NCBI GenBank assembly: GCA_010094045.1
Contig: ML986726.1
Coordinates: 73,734 to 127,930 of the forward strand
Length of the DNA: 54,197 nt
Reading direction: 5' to 3'
Source: Lojkania enalia
Lineage: Eukaryota > Ascomycota > Dothideomycetes > Pleosporales
Below are positions 12,281 to 25,112 of this stretch, in pieces; position 1 is the first letter of the stretch; each line of letters begins with the position of its first letter. The position numbers were made by a program, and so were the translations under genes. The notes under the pieces were generated by a model. That model had not been told where the DNA came from. It ran no database searches and saw only the letters and a program-made list of their open reading frames with translations.

Positions 12281-13229
12281 CACGAGCTAGACTATTATGT
12301 GAGCATATATTGAGGATCCCCGACACAAATTCGAGGAGTCGAAGTAGATTTGACTCAGATTCATAGGGCTTGCAAAGAAATCCGCTCTGTCAGCCCCAAG
12401 TGGTGTTAGCTTAAGCAAGCACAGCCACCACGAGGACTCAACACCCATGTTACGGCGTTTGGCTGAAGCCGAGATTCCTCATCGTAGCTCTCCTTCCTGG
12501 CTATGCTAAATAGCTGTTTAAATCTTAGCTAGTAATCTAATTCTAAGCAATTAAAATAAATCGTTGATGCTTATAATAACAAAGTGTTAGTTTCACATCC
12601 TATCAAGGAAGCCGGCAAAAAGCCGTGAAGTAGGTTCGCACAGCCCGCAAATGAGTCCTAAACGCTCAATACAACCCGATGCTCATCCGGCATGCAAATC
12701 TTTCGAGCTAGTTCAAAAAATTGTAAGACCTTGGCATTTTTCCATAGAATAAAGAATAGAAAACGGGGACAGGGGAAATTTTGACCAATCTAAGCATATT
12801 TGAACTTGTAAGCAGGAGGGGGTGGAGACTGCATAGAGTGGTATAGATAGATGTATTGATGGTGTGCTGTAGTGTTCCCTTCGACCTCTCGGTCAAGGTA
12901 CGGCGGGGGAATATATAGTACATAAGACTGCTTAGTCAAGGGCTGCATAGCTGATCAGGCACGTGACCTGAGCTTACAGAACTAGACTGGGCGTGCCAAA
13001 ACAAAAACAGCAAACATACGAATTAAACATTAAACAACATTAAACTTGGATCGACTCATGGCTTATCCAGGCAGTAAAGCAGCATATATTGCACTATTTT
13101 GGACATTTTCAACCCCAACGTTGTGTCAACGAGGTATTGGCTTCTCCATACGCAGATTGACATTCGCACCTGCCCCCTCAGCGTTTCTCTCCTCAGCTAA
13201 GCCTCGTACATGAACCATAATTTTCAGGC
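12281..13229. other. Intergenic, no supported gene
   Basis: AT-leaning DNA between the HET pseudogene and the 3' end of the P450 gene. One 71-codon frame on the minus strand (12708-12923) has no recognisable features. I see nothing else in it. Confidence 0.6.
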
Positions 13230-15038
13230 TCAGCAACTGTCCTTAACATCCGTGAAATTAAACTCCGGGGATCTTTTCCTCAGACGCACATTGAACCCGA
13301 ATTGTGGAACAAACCATCTATTCTCAATCTTCCAAGCTTTGTCTGGGTTCACTAATTCGAGCTGCGAGCTTGTTTAGCGATCGGAGTTCCCCAAATATGT
13401 ATGTGACTTACATCGTATTCCAAGAGTATAGTCGGAACCAACTTGTAAATCTCCAGGTAGGAGATGTGTTTGCCCAGGCATGAACGATGGCCAGCGCCAA
13501 ACTGAAGATATTAGCATTTTTCTGTTTTAGATTACTGAATATGGGATCTTTTTTATACTGTTAGTAAGGATTGGTCCATCCTACGACGCGTCGCGTCGTC
13601 ACTCTCAAGCCATCTCTCCGGCCTCCAAGAATCAGCATCCTCGCCGAAAACATCCCTGTCGCGGTGCACGACCCATGCATTCATTCCGACAATAGTTCCC
13701 TCGGGTATTTCCTTGCCACATAGCACGAGGCCTCCCTCAGGCACTATCCTCTCTAGATGCAAACCAAATGGCGGATGGATGCGGCCAGCTTCCTTGAAGC
13801 AAGCTTCCAAGTAAGGCAGCGTCTGACTTTGCTTCCAAGTGACTGGCTTGGAGAGTCTGCCTTCTTCGAAGGCTTCGTCAAGCTCCTGGCGAAGTTTCTT
13901 CAGACTTTCCGGATGTTCAATCAAATTCTTAAACATGGTGCGGAGAAAGATAGCGGTGGTATCGCTCCCAGCCAGCACGTTAGACGAGGTCCAGGCGGTC
14001 AACGCCCAGGGCGGAATGGAAGGATCCTTCTTCATTGCAGACATGAACCTAGAAAGAAAGTCGCGAGTATCATAATCGCCCGTGGTGTCGGAATGTAGGG
14101 CCCTGTCGGCTTCCCGTTTCTTGGCAAACTGGACCATAGGTGAGCCTCTGCTTTGACGGAGCTTGGAGACGGTGGAATTCTTGGCCCATATGTAGTCTGC
14201 CCACGGAATCTGTCCAATCTACTGCATGTATAAGTCATATGAATGTATAAATGGGGTTCTAGGCTGGACCATACCACCGCAACGTACTCAAACCAGTGCC
14301 AAATGTCGCTCATAATGTTCTCGACATCTTTCCCTTGTTCGAGGAATCCAAGTCGCTTCGAAAAGGTCATCTCGCCAACAACATCGAACTACTGTCTTAG
14401 ACAAGAACCTAGACTTTTGAAGAAGTCGTGCATGCTTACCGCAAAATACTGCAGCCAAGTGCCCCAATCGCAAATAGCACCCGTGTTGACGAATCTCGCG
14501 TCCAGCTGATTCAGAAACACGCCAATAGTGCGATCGACTAGGTCTTCGAAGGATGTCATGTTCGTCATGGAATATACGCCTGCGATGGGCTTTTTGAGCA
14601 TTCTATGCATCCCTTCATCCTGCGTTGCGAACAACCCCGGAAGGATCTTGCCTTTGATCATGGGGAGAATGACATGGTAATAGTCGGACTAGATAAATTA
14701 GTCGAAGATATATATTTGACAATCTATAGTAGAAATATCACCTTTTTCAATGGGTCGCGCATCCGGTAGATTTTCTCAACCTCGAGGCCACTTTCCACAG
14801 ACACCATATTGGGACCACATCGCACGATCTTGCCGTATTCCTGATGAAGGTTGATGTGTATTTCATGTGCACGACGAGTCCATACCCAGTACGCGCGTTC
14901 GAAATTCGTCAATTTGGCGAGGAAAGGCCCCGGGACGTGCTTCAGCCTCGCATACTGCTGGAGCAGGCGAAGCCCAAGCAAAACCACAAGGGCAATGGCT
15001 GAAATTGGGACGAGGTAGGAAGACGATTGAACAAGCAT
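13230..15038 (-). CDS. Cytochrome P450 monooxygenase
   Basis: Six minus-strand exons join in phase 0 throughout: 15038-14742, 14688-14440, 14388-14275, 14218-13559, 13501-13412 and 13361-13230, giving 513 residues. An N-terminal hydrophobic anchor (about residues 5-25) and the proline hinge HVPGP place it on the ER membrane. The I-helix oxygen-activation motif is AGSDTTA, the K-helix ExxR is EAGR, the PERF-like motif is PERW, and the heme loop is FGAGHRSCLG with the iron ligand at Cys448. All key residues are present. The overall pattern resembles the fungal pisatin-demethylase/benzoate-hydroxylase-like P450s, which often act on aromatic or polyketide scaffolds. It is the left-most gene of the cluster and is divergent from the GMC oxidoreductase. 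Probable role: hydroxylation or ring modification of the PKS product; the substrate is not readable from sequence. Confidence 0.93.
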
Positions 15039-16289
15039 TTTGCAAAATGAAGGAACTGAAACTTGTTTGACTGCGGTTCGACCGACCTATTCGTTTCCTT
15101 GGGAGGTTTTATCGGCTGAGGGCCATCCGCGGCCATACATTGTCGCGGAGAATGCTGTTGCGTTTGACAGCCTGAGCATGGCCGGGACGGAGCGCGTCGG
15201 CCGTGTCCAAAACATTTTATATCCGGGTTTTGGGCATCTTTTAATCCGGGAAACTCCCAAGTGATCGCCTAGGCGGCTCCCTAAATCGCTGGCCGCCCGG
15301 TTCTCTCCGGCGTTGTTAACCAGGACCGCAGATGATGATGGTGATGACGACCATCAGAGGATCATCGCTGTAGGAGAGACGCAAAAGCGGGAGGTGCATG
15401 AGTGACGCCATTGATTCCCAGGCGGAGGGAAAGCATGGCAGGGGTTTTCGCCTCTGCCTACCAATGCTGGCGAGGATGGATGTTTGTGACGATCATTTGC
15501 CGCCAGGAGCAGTCCGAAGGTTGCGCCTCAGGTCCCTGCAGCGTGTGGCGCTACGCCACCCACGGTGGGACAAGCTGTACAGTGTAGCCTGCATCACGAG
15601 CACTCAAGTCTGGTAGCGACGCATCATGGCGGCGCTTCATTAATCAAAACCACAGGGCTGGAAATCGCACACAAATATATTCAGCTCCATCGCAAACAGC
15701 TCTAAAAGGATGCCATCTCCTTGAGCGAACTGCTCCTCGAAACCACCAGCTTCTAAATACACTGTAAACGCCGTCAGGCAGCTGCTTTCAGCTTATTTGC
15801 AACCGGAGATGTCTCCCCGTCTCCTCCTGGTTGCCTCTTTTGCAGCCTATCTCGTATTTCTATTCATCCTTCGCTCCCCGAATGGCCCCCATAGGCGAAC
15901 ATACCCCTAACACGAGCCTCTCCCCGTACCTGCCTCTAGCGCTGCGTCAGTGGCTTCTGCGATCGCTCCACCCTCATGTAGCAGACCTCGATTCAGGCTC
16001 CGAAACAGTCAACACCAGCCTTTTCAGCTTCGCAGTGCGGACGAGAAGGAGAACTCGTCAGTCCGAGACTTTGTCGGCACGCGACTGGATACTGAGCGGA
16101 AATTTTGCAAAGCAATTGGATACGGCGGTGAATAATGGGAATTCTCTTCGCGTATAAAACGTGCTACATGCCGCGTTTCTACGTTGGAAGCTGCCATTGT
16201 GATATTTCTATCCCAGAGATCCTTGCACATGAACGAGTTTACTTTGGAGCAATTGCTCTTGTGGTATACATTATTCCCGTAGATCGAAG
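15039..16289. promoter_or_regulatory. Divergent intergenic region between P450 and GMC genes
   Basis: About 1.25 kb separating two outward-facing genes, so it must contain both promoters. A 33-codon frame starting at ATG 15810 encodes a hydrophobic leader-like peptide and then stops at TAA. It has no continuation I can support and is not called as a gene. Longer frames here (15831-16157) look accidental. Confidence 0.5.
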
Positions 16290-18317
16290 ATGCCCTCATT
16301 TATCTCTTCAATTGCCGCGACCGCGATTCTAGCTCAGCTGAGCAATGCCGCCCCCGTCACGCACCCCAATCTCCATGAGCGTGCTCTCCTCGGATCATCC
16401 TTTGGCGTCCCGGGCCAAAATTACACCCTCGACTATGTCGTAGTCGGCGGTGGAAACGCAGGCTTGGCAGTCGCTGCAAGGCTAGCCGAAGACCCATCGC
16501 TGCTTGTTGGAGTCGTCGAAGCGGGGACATTCTACGAGCTTAGCAACGGGAACTTTAGCCAGATCCCCGGGCTCGACATCCAGAACGTTGGCAAGGCCGA
16601 CGATGATTGGCAGCCCGGTAATGATTGGGGCTTTGTCACTGAGCCACAGACGGCTATCTTGGATGCCACGGCGCATTATCCGCGCGGCAAGATGCTTGGG
16701 GGCAGCTCGGCGCGCAACTACATGACTTGTAAGTAACACAAGGATCCAAGACTAGTGACCGGGATTGATGGAAGCAGACCACCCGGGAACGAGAGGTTCT
16801 TATCAGAAATGGGCCGATGAACTTGGGGATGAGTCCTACAGCTGGGACAACTTCTACCCGTATTTCATGAAGAGCCAGAACTTCACCCCCCCTGATCAAA
16901 CTCGTCGTCTTGCCAATGCCAGCCCGTCATACAACGAAGCATTCCTTGGCCGCGACGGGCCGCTGGACGTCATCTACCCCAACTTCGCTGGTGCATTCGG
17001 CACATGGGTGGAGCAGGGCCTGCAAGCCATCGGAGTGAATCCGATTGACGGGTTCGAGAGCGGAGAGCTCATGGGTTCTGCGTATGCGCTCGGCACGATC
17101 AATTATGAACGCAACATCCGGGAGTCCTCGTCAGTGGCTTTCCTTGAACCGACGCTGCGGACGGAAAACCCTAATCTTCTCGTGTTCCCGTCAACAATGG
17201 CCAAGAGAGTGCTCTTTGACGAGAATCAGAGGGCCACGGGCGTCGAGATCGAGATTGACGGCTTCCGAAATGTGCTTAGTGCGAATAGAGAGGTTATTCT
17301 CTCGGCGGGAGCATTCCAATCCCCGCAATTGCTCATGGTGTCTGGCGTTGGGCCACGAGAGACTCTAGAAGAACACGGAATTGAAGTCCTTGCTGACAGG
17401 CCAGGTGTTGGTCAGAACATGGAGGTAGGAATCCTTACTACATCGGTCCAATGATCCAGCTAATCACGAACGAATAGGATCACGTTCTTTTTGGAACGAC
17501 ATACCGCGTCAATGTGCAGACCGGATCAACGCTCCTCAGCCCAGCACACATGGCAGAGGCAGTCGAGCAGTTCAACGAGGGCCGTGGTCCCCTTACAAAT
17601 CCCAACGTTGATATGTTCGGATGGGAGAAGCTTCCGCGCAACGGCACCCTTGCCAACGAAACCGTCCAGCAGGTGCTCGCTCAGTACCCAGACGACTGGC
17701 CGGAGATCGAGTACATCGCTCCCGGTGGCTATTTTGGCTACGCGGAGAATTTCGCTACAAACAGTCCGACGGATGAGTATAACTACGCCACTATGATCGC
17801 CGGCATGGTGGCGCCACGCTCCAGGGGCACTGTCTCGATCTCCTCAGCCGATACTGCCGACGCACCGTTGATCGACCCCAGGTGGCTCAGCGATCCCGTA
17901 GACCAGGCCGTCGCGATCGCCGCCTTCAAGCGCACGCGCCAGGTATGGGAGTCAGCCGCCATGCAGAACATCACCATTGGCGACGAGTACTTCCCTGGCA
18001 CGAGCGACGTCTCTACTGACGAGGAGATCTGGACATTTATCCAGAGGAGCGTACATACAATTTTCCACGCGTCCTGCACGTGCAGGATGGGTCGGGTGGA
18101 CGACCCCATGGCCGTTGTGGATGCGAGAGCGAGGGTTATTGGGGTCGAGGGGTTACGCGTTGTGGATGCGAGCAGCTTTGCTCTGCTCCCTCCCGGACAC
18201 CCCATGTCTACTGTTTGTGAGTAAATGTTCCATGTGCTGAGGGTGCCTTTCTGACAATCTATAGATGCGCTTGCCGAGAAAATTGCGGATGATATCAAAG
18301 AAACAACCTACGAATAA
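16290..18317 (+). CDS. GMC-family FAD oxidoreductase, probably secreted
   Basis: Four exons (16290-16728, 16778-17424, 17478-18216, 18265-18317) give 625 residues. A cleavable signal peptide is visible at residues 1-21 (SSIAATAILAQLSNA). The dinucleotide-binding motif VVVGGGNAGLAVAARL, GMC signature 1 (GKMLGGSSARNYMTY, across the first splice) and signature 2 (GAFQSPQLLMVSGVGP) bind FAD. The active-site histidine pair typical of glucose oxidase and aryl-alcohol oxidase is retained: FHASCTCRMG and, across the last splice, PPGHPMSTVYALAEKI. The family oxidises alcohols or lactols to aldehydes, lactones or acids; cluster members such as patulin synthase act late and outside the cytosol. Several N-x-S/T sites fit secretion. 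It lies between the P450 (divergent) and the MFS gene (convergent). A late oxidation step is a reasonable inference. Confidence 0.93.
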
Positions 18318-19163
18318 GTACCATTATGGGGCCTTATGGAAGAGGGCGAGCTGAAGAGTTGGTACCGTGGATGATAATCTCTCATATTTGGATCGAAAGA
18401 TACTTCATTTTGTATATATTTCATCTTCTATTCTCATTTGGTTCGAGGTGTTATAAGGCTCAATAAGTTTTGTAAACTAGAAGTAATATATCGAAAAATC
18501 TATTCCTTTGTCAAAGATCAGATATTCAATGTTTCATTCGTGTGATTACATTTAGCAGACAAATGTGTCATAGAGCACCGCCCATTCTAATGGACACGAA
18601 GATTAATAATCATTTTCCCCTCAGCGCTTAATCTGTAGATAAGAATGAGCTACGCCCACAAGCCTGTTCGATCAAATTCTTAAATGTTGTACTAGCCATC
18701 ATTTTAAGGAAACTATAAATACTTCATAATTGCCAATTAATATTGCTCGGTTGATTCAAAGAACCAAATCAAGTAAAATTAAAATACGAAAATGCTAAAA
18801 AATGCCAGGATATATCAGTAAGGTACAAGAGGGGCAAGTCTAACTCATTTACTTCGCTGAAGATAATTTTCCTGATAATCTTGTAATGCTGTCGGCCAAT
18901 GAAACGGAGATTATAGGATGATCATACTACCATAATAACAATATGAATATCCGTATACAAGTATTACATTATGTAATAATATTCATTACTTTCCTTGGCT
19001 CTCAAAAATTGATGATTCTTGTAAATAAAAATCCTTCGAAAAGATTTTTTTGGGTGTGCAGTAAGCAAGCTACAATCATTCTAGACCCTTAAATTCCTAT
19101 GCTCCTCCAGTTCATCCCCAGAATTCTATTCTTTCGAAAATATCATGCTATCTCCATCTATAG
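18318..19163. other. Convergent intergenic region
   Basis: About 0.85 kb of AT-rich DNA between the 3' ends of the GMC and MFS genes, so it holds both transcript ends. No gene or repeat is recognised. Confidence 0.6.
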
Positions 19164-20545
19164 TCATACTTTGCAATTCTTCTCCTGGACCACGTTGCCT
19201 CTTTGCCTCAGATACGCCTGCCTCGCTACCACAAACATAAAACCACCGAGGAACATGACCAATCCACCAAAAGCCTTCATCCACGTCATATTATTGTATC
19301 CAAGGCCTGCTAGCGCACCACCTACAGGCTGCGTGATGATAATGGCGGGCGAAATGACCAGATATACTGCGCCCATGTAAATTCCCAGCCTCGTGATATC
19401 CGGACACACTTGCGCGATTAAAGTAGGCACCATGGACACGAAGGTACCGGAGGAGAACCCGTATAATGCAGCAAACGCAACACGAGTCGCATCATTGCTT
19501 GCTGGAATCCAAATCGCCAATGTGACAAGGGATGACAGGAAGGTGAAAGCGATAGTGACGTTGAAACGGCCGAGGCGGTCGCCAGCCCATCCGGGTACTA
19601 TTCGTCCAAGAACACTAGTAATCATTAGCAAATTATAGGAATTGGCGGTAGTACAAACCTCGTTGCGCTCAATATGACGAGTAGATTATCTGCCAATGTT
19701 CTATCCATCCCGCTTCCAATCGCCTCTACGACCATAAAGTTGTATGGCAGGAAAACGCCGAGGAAGAATAGAAAGCCTGCAATCCCAAGGCTATCAACGT
19801 ACCAGTCCTTCAGGGGACGAATCAGCTCCAAAGGCCTGAATCTAGAGGGAGTATGCTTGAGGCGCGACTTCACCGTTCCCAACGCAACAATCAAGAGTGC
19901 AAGGTATATAAACGCGATAATTCGCACCGCCCAGCCAAACCCGACCCTGGAGATGAGTGATGGGATTGCCGCCCTATACCATTAGCGGTTATTTCAATGA
20001 ATGGAGGGAATAAGGGCAGCTCACGTCCCAACCACACCCCCAGCACTAGACCCGCTCGACACAATCCCCAACGCCAGTCCCCTTTTCCTCCGAAACCACG
20101 TTCCCACCGCATTATTCGCCGCCCAGAATAGGGCGCTCGCGCCCACCGCACTGCACACACCCTGCGCGAGAAAGAACTGATAATACTCCTGACAAAGGCT
20201 CAGCATCATCAAGCCGAGGACATGGAACAGTGTGCCGAAGACTAGCAGCGGCCTGGTTCCATAACTGTCAAACACCTTGCCGATGAATGGCGCGCCGACG
20301 AAGAAGAAGAAGGTCTCGACGGAGGGGATCCAGCCGATGGCGGACGCAGAGTACGAGGCGAGCTGGTCGCGCTCGTAGTGCGCCTGGAACACGCCGATGC
20401 AAGTCATCCAGCCGAAACTGACGAACAGGCAGCACCAGCCGCCCGCGACGACGAGCCAGGCGGTTAGTCCGCCGTCCGGGGGTCCGTCTGGAGGTGGCTC
20501 GGGGGGCGCTTCTAGGGCGATTTCAGAAGAGTGCGAGGAACTCAT
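19164..20545 (-). CDS. MFS transporter, monocarboxylate-porter type
   Basis: Three minus-strand exons (20545-20025, 19973-19659, 19614-19164) give 428 residues, normal for fungal MCT-like MFS proteins. A cytosolic proline-rich leader ends in PPDGGLTAWLVV, the family's typical DGGxxAW entry to helix 1. It is followed by GWMTCIGVFQAHY, SVETFFFFVGAPFIGKVFD, GALGIVSSG-type loops after helix 5 (GLALGIVSSGSSAGGVVGT across the first splice), and GRIVPGWAGDRLGRFN (across the second splice) before helix 8. These match the helix 1 and loop 4-5 signatures of the group. It converges on the GMC gene and lies 1.3 kb from the A-T-R reductase. Probable role: plasma-membrane export or movement of the cluster product or a carboxylate intermediate. 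Substrate not known. Confidence 0.92.
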
Positions 20546-21853
20546 GTTTAACTGCGGTCCCAGAATTGCAATATTTGCTGTTCGATAAAAGAATTTTGTG
20601 GTAGGAATAATCTATGGATGAGAGATTAGATAGAGAACCTATTTTGCTGGGACGGCATAGTTAAAACCGTCGACTATTCACCTGTGTAATCCGTGATTCA
20701 GCAATCTCAACGGCGGCGGGCCATTCAGTCGCCAGATGGAGCCGAAGCAGCATCCATTAGCCAGTGTGCAGTGGAGTCGAAAGCCCACATTCCACCTAGC
20801 CGGACGTACTTCGCTTTTGTTACATCCACCGCCTCGGATATACCACGACCTCACATGTCCGCAAACCCCCATTCTCAAAGGAACTCAGGCAGGACGAGGA
20901 GAACCGTCACGGGACAAGCCACTGGGCACCACTTGTTCATTTGCGGCTCCAGGGGATAACGGTGATGCGTTCGCCGGGGCCGTGGCAACGGACACGATGA
21001 GGCTCCCCGAGAAAGTCAAATCGGGTAAGAGGAGAGGCGGGAAGAGGCAACCGGACCGCTGAAATGGGTGAACGAGTGGTTGCACGTGCAGCCGGGCCTC
21101 CCTTCTACCATATCTCCGGGCCGGTCTTGGCGCACGTCTGAGGCGGGGGCATAGATTAGGAGATGAGAACATTGCTGCTTTTTCATTGAGGCCAAATCTA
21201 ATTCTATAGAGCGATGGGATCTTTCGCCTGCGGGCTGGATTTATGGAGGTGGAGGCTGATGCTATGCAGACAATGTGATGTTGCTATGGGAGAGAGATAC
21301 GGCGATCGGGTGCGCGGATATCATACTGGAATGCGCATATTTCATCACAGCGGTTCTCGAAAGTTTCGACACGTATAGGAATGCCACAAAGGAAGAAGAG
21401 ATACAAACGTCTTTAGAGTGCGACTTCGCATAGTCGTAAGGGCGGGCTCAATCTTTACATAGCGCGTTTGATTCATACCAGTTTTAATACCTTACAACCC
21501 TATTAGGCTTTGGATACCTCACCATCATTTCTTTCTTCCTCGTCTGCCTTTGTACCCGCCTGTGCCCTAGCCGCTAACCTTCCAATTCGAGGAATGAGGA
21601 TAAAGAATAAATTCTCATAATAACTAGAAATTTTTTTTACATGCTGAAGCCGGCAGATAGCTATAGGGTCATTCTGGTTCGTCCAGAAAGGAAATCCTGG
21701 TTGTCACAAAGTAGACATCGTTCAAGAACAACCAAAAGCTTAATTGTTTGGCCTCATCGTAAATAGAAGAATAACTTATTCATTTGAAAAAAGTGCCCGA
21801 AAATCTATCGCGATGTATAATACAACAAATACATACATAATACAGTGTTACAA
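20546..21853. other. Intergenic, upstream of the MFS gene
   Basis: About 1.3 kb holding the MFS promoter and, at its right end, the 3' end of the A-T-R gene. The GC-rich part (20690-21170) has overlapping open frames on both strands with no family resemblance. I found no transcription-factor remnant. Confidence 0.55.
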
Positions 21854-24800
21854 TTACGCTAAGAAACCTATCTCCTGCCATCCTCGAACGTAGCCTTTGA
21901 TCAAATCCCCCCCAAGTGGCCCGCTTGACCTGAGAGCCTTGCTACAGCCCCTCGACCTGTCGGTGCCCATGACGACCTGTCCGCTGGACATCCTCTCGAA
22001 ATCCTCGACGAAGAAGCCAGCGAGCTTCTTGGCCGGGTTCTGTTCAATCTGCTCGTCTGGCGTAGCTAGCATGGCGGCAACCCATTCGTCATATGCGACA
22101 CGCCGTGAGATTCCCAGTTCCGATGCAATGGTGGAAAGAACATCTTCCCAGGACTGACGCATGGGATTCTCGAGATGGAAGACCGATGTGTCGCTAGTTT
22201 CAGCCGGGGCAAAGCATAATTCGACCATAGTCTCTGCTGCGACATCGACGGGTAGCCACGAGACAGTCTAAAAGCTATTAGCTCCATCAGTCGAAACAGT
22301 CTTCGGATTAAACACTTACGCCATTGAGCCTGGGCATCGCTCCCAAATGTTGCGAGGACCTGACCAGCGCTGGGAAATGCTCCGTGGGGTTCCAGACCCC
22401 GCCGCTTCGGGGCCCCGTCATTTGCCCCACACGCGCATACTTCGCAACAACCTCGTCTCCATACAATTGAGCTGTATGCTCGACCATCTTTTCGCATACA
22501 AGCTTCGCCTGCGCATACCCAAAGGCATCCGTGCAGCGAGAACCAGGCATTGGAATCTCGGGAATAACCCATTCACCAAACTCCTCGCGGTACCGGCCGA
22601 CAACTGCGATCGACGAGACGAAGAGGAATGTTGGTCGCACTGTGCGCCGGTGCGCATGAGCGTCTCGAGCCACCTTGATGAGGTCCCGGGTCAACTGGAA
22701 CTGTGCTTCAAAGGACTCGACCTGGCGATTGAAATCCATGGGCCATCCATTGTGGATAATGTGCGTGACTTGGCCGCAGAGCTCCTCGTATTGCTTGGGC
22801 GGGAGTCCGAGCAGCGGTTTCGCGAAGTCGGCTTGCATGACATCGATTTTTGCCCAAGCGCCTTTGGGCAGACTGATCCCTTTGGCGGCGAGGGTGTCGC
22901 GGAACTTCAGGCTAGGATCGACTGTCTCTACAGCGCCGTGTGAGGGCGGACGGGCGAGACAGATGACCCGGCTGATGTCTGGGAGACTGCTGAGCGTCTG
23001 CACGAGGTGGGATCCTAAGCCCCCGCTTGCACCTGTCAGAAGGACAACATGTCCTGCAGGATCAGAGGGTGTTTTATTGTCCTGGTCGGATGCACCCTGC
23101 TCTGGGCAGTATTTCTGGATCATGGCTTCAACCGCATCTGTAGACGGTGCCGAAACGTCATTCAGTAGCGATTTTGCCAATCTGACCACAGTAGGATTGC
23201 GATAAATAAACCCACTGTCTAAAGTACCCATACCATTCTTTGAAGCGGCAGTATTCAAGAGACGACGTAGCTGCAATGCCTGGAGAGAGTCCATACCAAG
23301 TTCAAAGAGGTCATCGTCGACAGTCCACTCATCAAATGGAATTTTCCAGGACAGCTTGTCTTGAATGATCATCTTGACGGCAATTTCCAGGTTGCTGAAA
23401 TCCAAAAGTAGGGCCGTATCGTCCGACGAGGTTTCCAACTGCTCATACATCTGGTTGATCTCAGGCTCGAACTCGCGGTACGCATCTTGTCGAAGGACAG
23501 AGCCCTTATCTGACCGAGGCACAGCCTTTTCGGCAGGGACAATGATGATGGCTTCGCGAGAGGAAACTCTAGCGTGAGAGTCGACCTTCTCATTCACGGA
23601 CTGAACGAATTGCCAGATCTCGGTCTTGAAGCTTTCTGCCTCATTGCCCGATCTCTTGCGCCTTGGGTCGATGAGAAGTCCAACCTCGAACCTGCCCTGT
23701 CCGACAACAATCGCCGCCTTGCACTCTGGGTGATGAGCGAAGGCAGACTCCATGATACCGGGGAGCACTTTCTCTCCAGTAGCCAAGACGATCACGTCGT
23801 CTGTACGACTAGCGACCTTGAAGTCCGTATTGGGCGCTTCCGGGCGACGATGGAGTTGGTCTTGGATCGGGAACGGAGTGTCCCACCCAAAAGGATGTGT
23901 CGTAAGCTTGCAGCGATCGGGCGCTCCCTCAACCGCCTCGAATGTGTAGTCGTAGTCTTGGCGGAGGCGGATGTAGCGATAGTCGTACTCTTCCGTTTGT
24001 ACGAATACGGGAGACAAGGCGCCAACCTCGGTAGCCCCGAAATGGTTGATGAGCTTCACGCCGGCTCCCGCAAGCTTGTCGCCGACCGCAGTGGGGAGCG
24101 GCCCACCGCCCACGGCCACGAATTGGAGCGAGCACAGAGCAGCTATCGCATGGCTACCCTGAATCTGGGAGAGGTCGTCTAAGACTGAAGGAACGGTCAT
24201 CATTGACCGGGCATTTGTCAAGTGAAGTAGCTCGAGGACTGTATCTGCCGAGACGATGGAGTTAGAAGGCATGCACATGGTCAAGCCAATGCTAAGAGAC
24301 AAGCACGGTGCCAGGACGCCGAATCCGTGATATAGAGGAAGGGTGGAGAGATTCCGGGTCTCAGCCTCGTTCTTCTTGAGATTGTGGCATGCGGCAAAGC
24401 CAACCAGATACTCATGGGACTGATAAATCGGCTTGGGGAACCCTGTTGTTCCCGATGAATGCAAAATTATGGCCTTACGATCTGTTTCGTCGGTATGATA
24501 GTTGGGGTGGCAAATGCTTGCTATGTTGGGCGCCAACGGAACGGATTCGTCCAAGAAGTGCGAATAGTGGTGTCTCTCGTAGCTAGAGACAGATCTCGCT
24601 TGGACGTCGGCCATCTCTACTGCCTCCTGGGCCGTTCTCTGGAATCGAGGGGAGGCCAAAAGAGCGTTTGATCCCGTTGTATCGAGTAGCTTTCGAACAG
24701 CAGCGGGGTTCAAGCGGGCAGAAAGCAGAAGAACCGGGACACCAAGGCCCAGAAGAGCGGCCTGGTGAACGAAAAGCCCAACATCGCTCTCCATGAGGAG

Positions 24801-25112
24801 GGCGACTGGAGATCCCTTGATGACTTCTCCATCCTTGCGCACGGGCTTCTGCAGTTCTCTCACTTCGGTTTCCAACCAAGCTTGACAGCGGAGAATGGCA
24901 TCTCTGAGCTGGGCATGCGAGATTTCGACTAGCTCAGTCGACGAATCTCCATGCTTCTGTGCTTGGATAGCGAAGAGATAATCGGGGTTGTAGGTCGCAT
25001 TGAAGTCGATCAGAGATGGGAGAGTACGGAATTGACTCGCTTTGCAAGGTTGCTGCCGGCCTTGCGATGTCGGAAGGTACAATTCAGGGCGGATAAAAGT
25101 TGAGGGTCCCAT
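21854..25112 (-). CDS. NRPS-like A-T-R carboxylic acid reductase
   Basis: Two minus-strand exons (25112-22320 and 22267-21854, both phase 0) give 1068 residues. Residues 1 to about 540 form an adenylation domain: ATP loop LHSSGTTGFPKP near residue 215, HFGATEVGAL near 370, and the catalytic Lys region PRSDKGSVLRQD near 530. A single thiolation domain carries the phosphopantetheine Ser609 in ELGMDSLQALQLRRLL. The C-terminal thioester reductase starts with the NADPH loop LLTGASGGLGSHLV near residue 690, followed by VSSIAVVGRY and the catalytic YAQAK. No condensation domain is present. Enzymes of this build activate a carboxylic acid with ATP, load it on the carrier and release it as an aldehyde (or alcohol). 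Its divergent pairing with the PKS suggests the polyketide acid as substrate, as in the orsellinic-acid reductases of ascochlorin-type clusters. That assignment is inference. Confidence 0.93.

Noticed and set aside
15810..15911. 33-codon hydrophobic leader-like ORF
   Set aside because: Stops at TAA with no supported splice continuation; too short to call in a promoter region.
22347..22943. 198-codon plus-strand frame
   Set aside because: Antisense to the reductase domain of the A-T-R gene, which has conserved motifs throughout.
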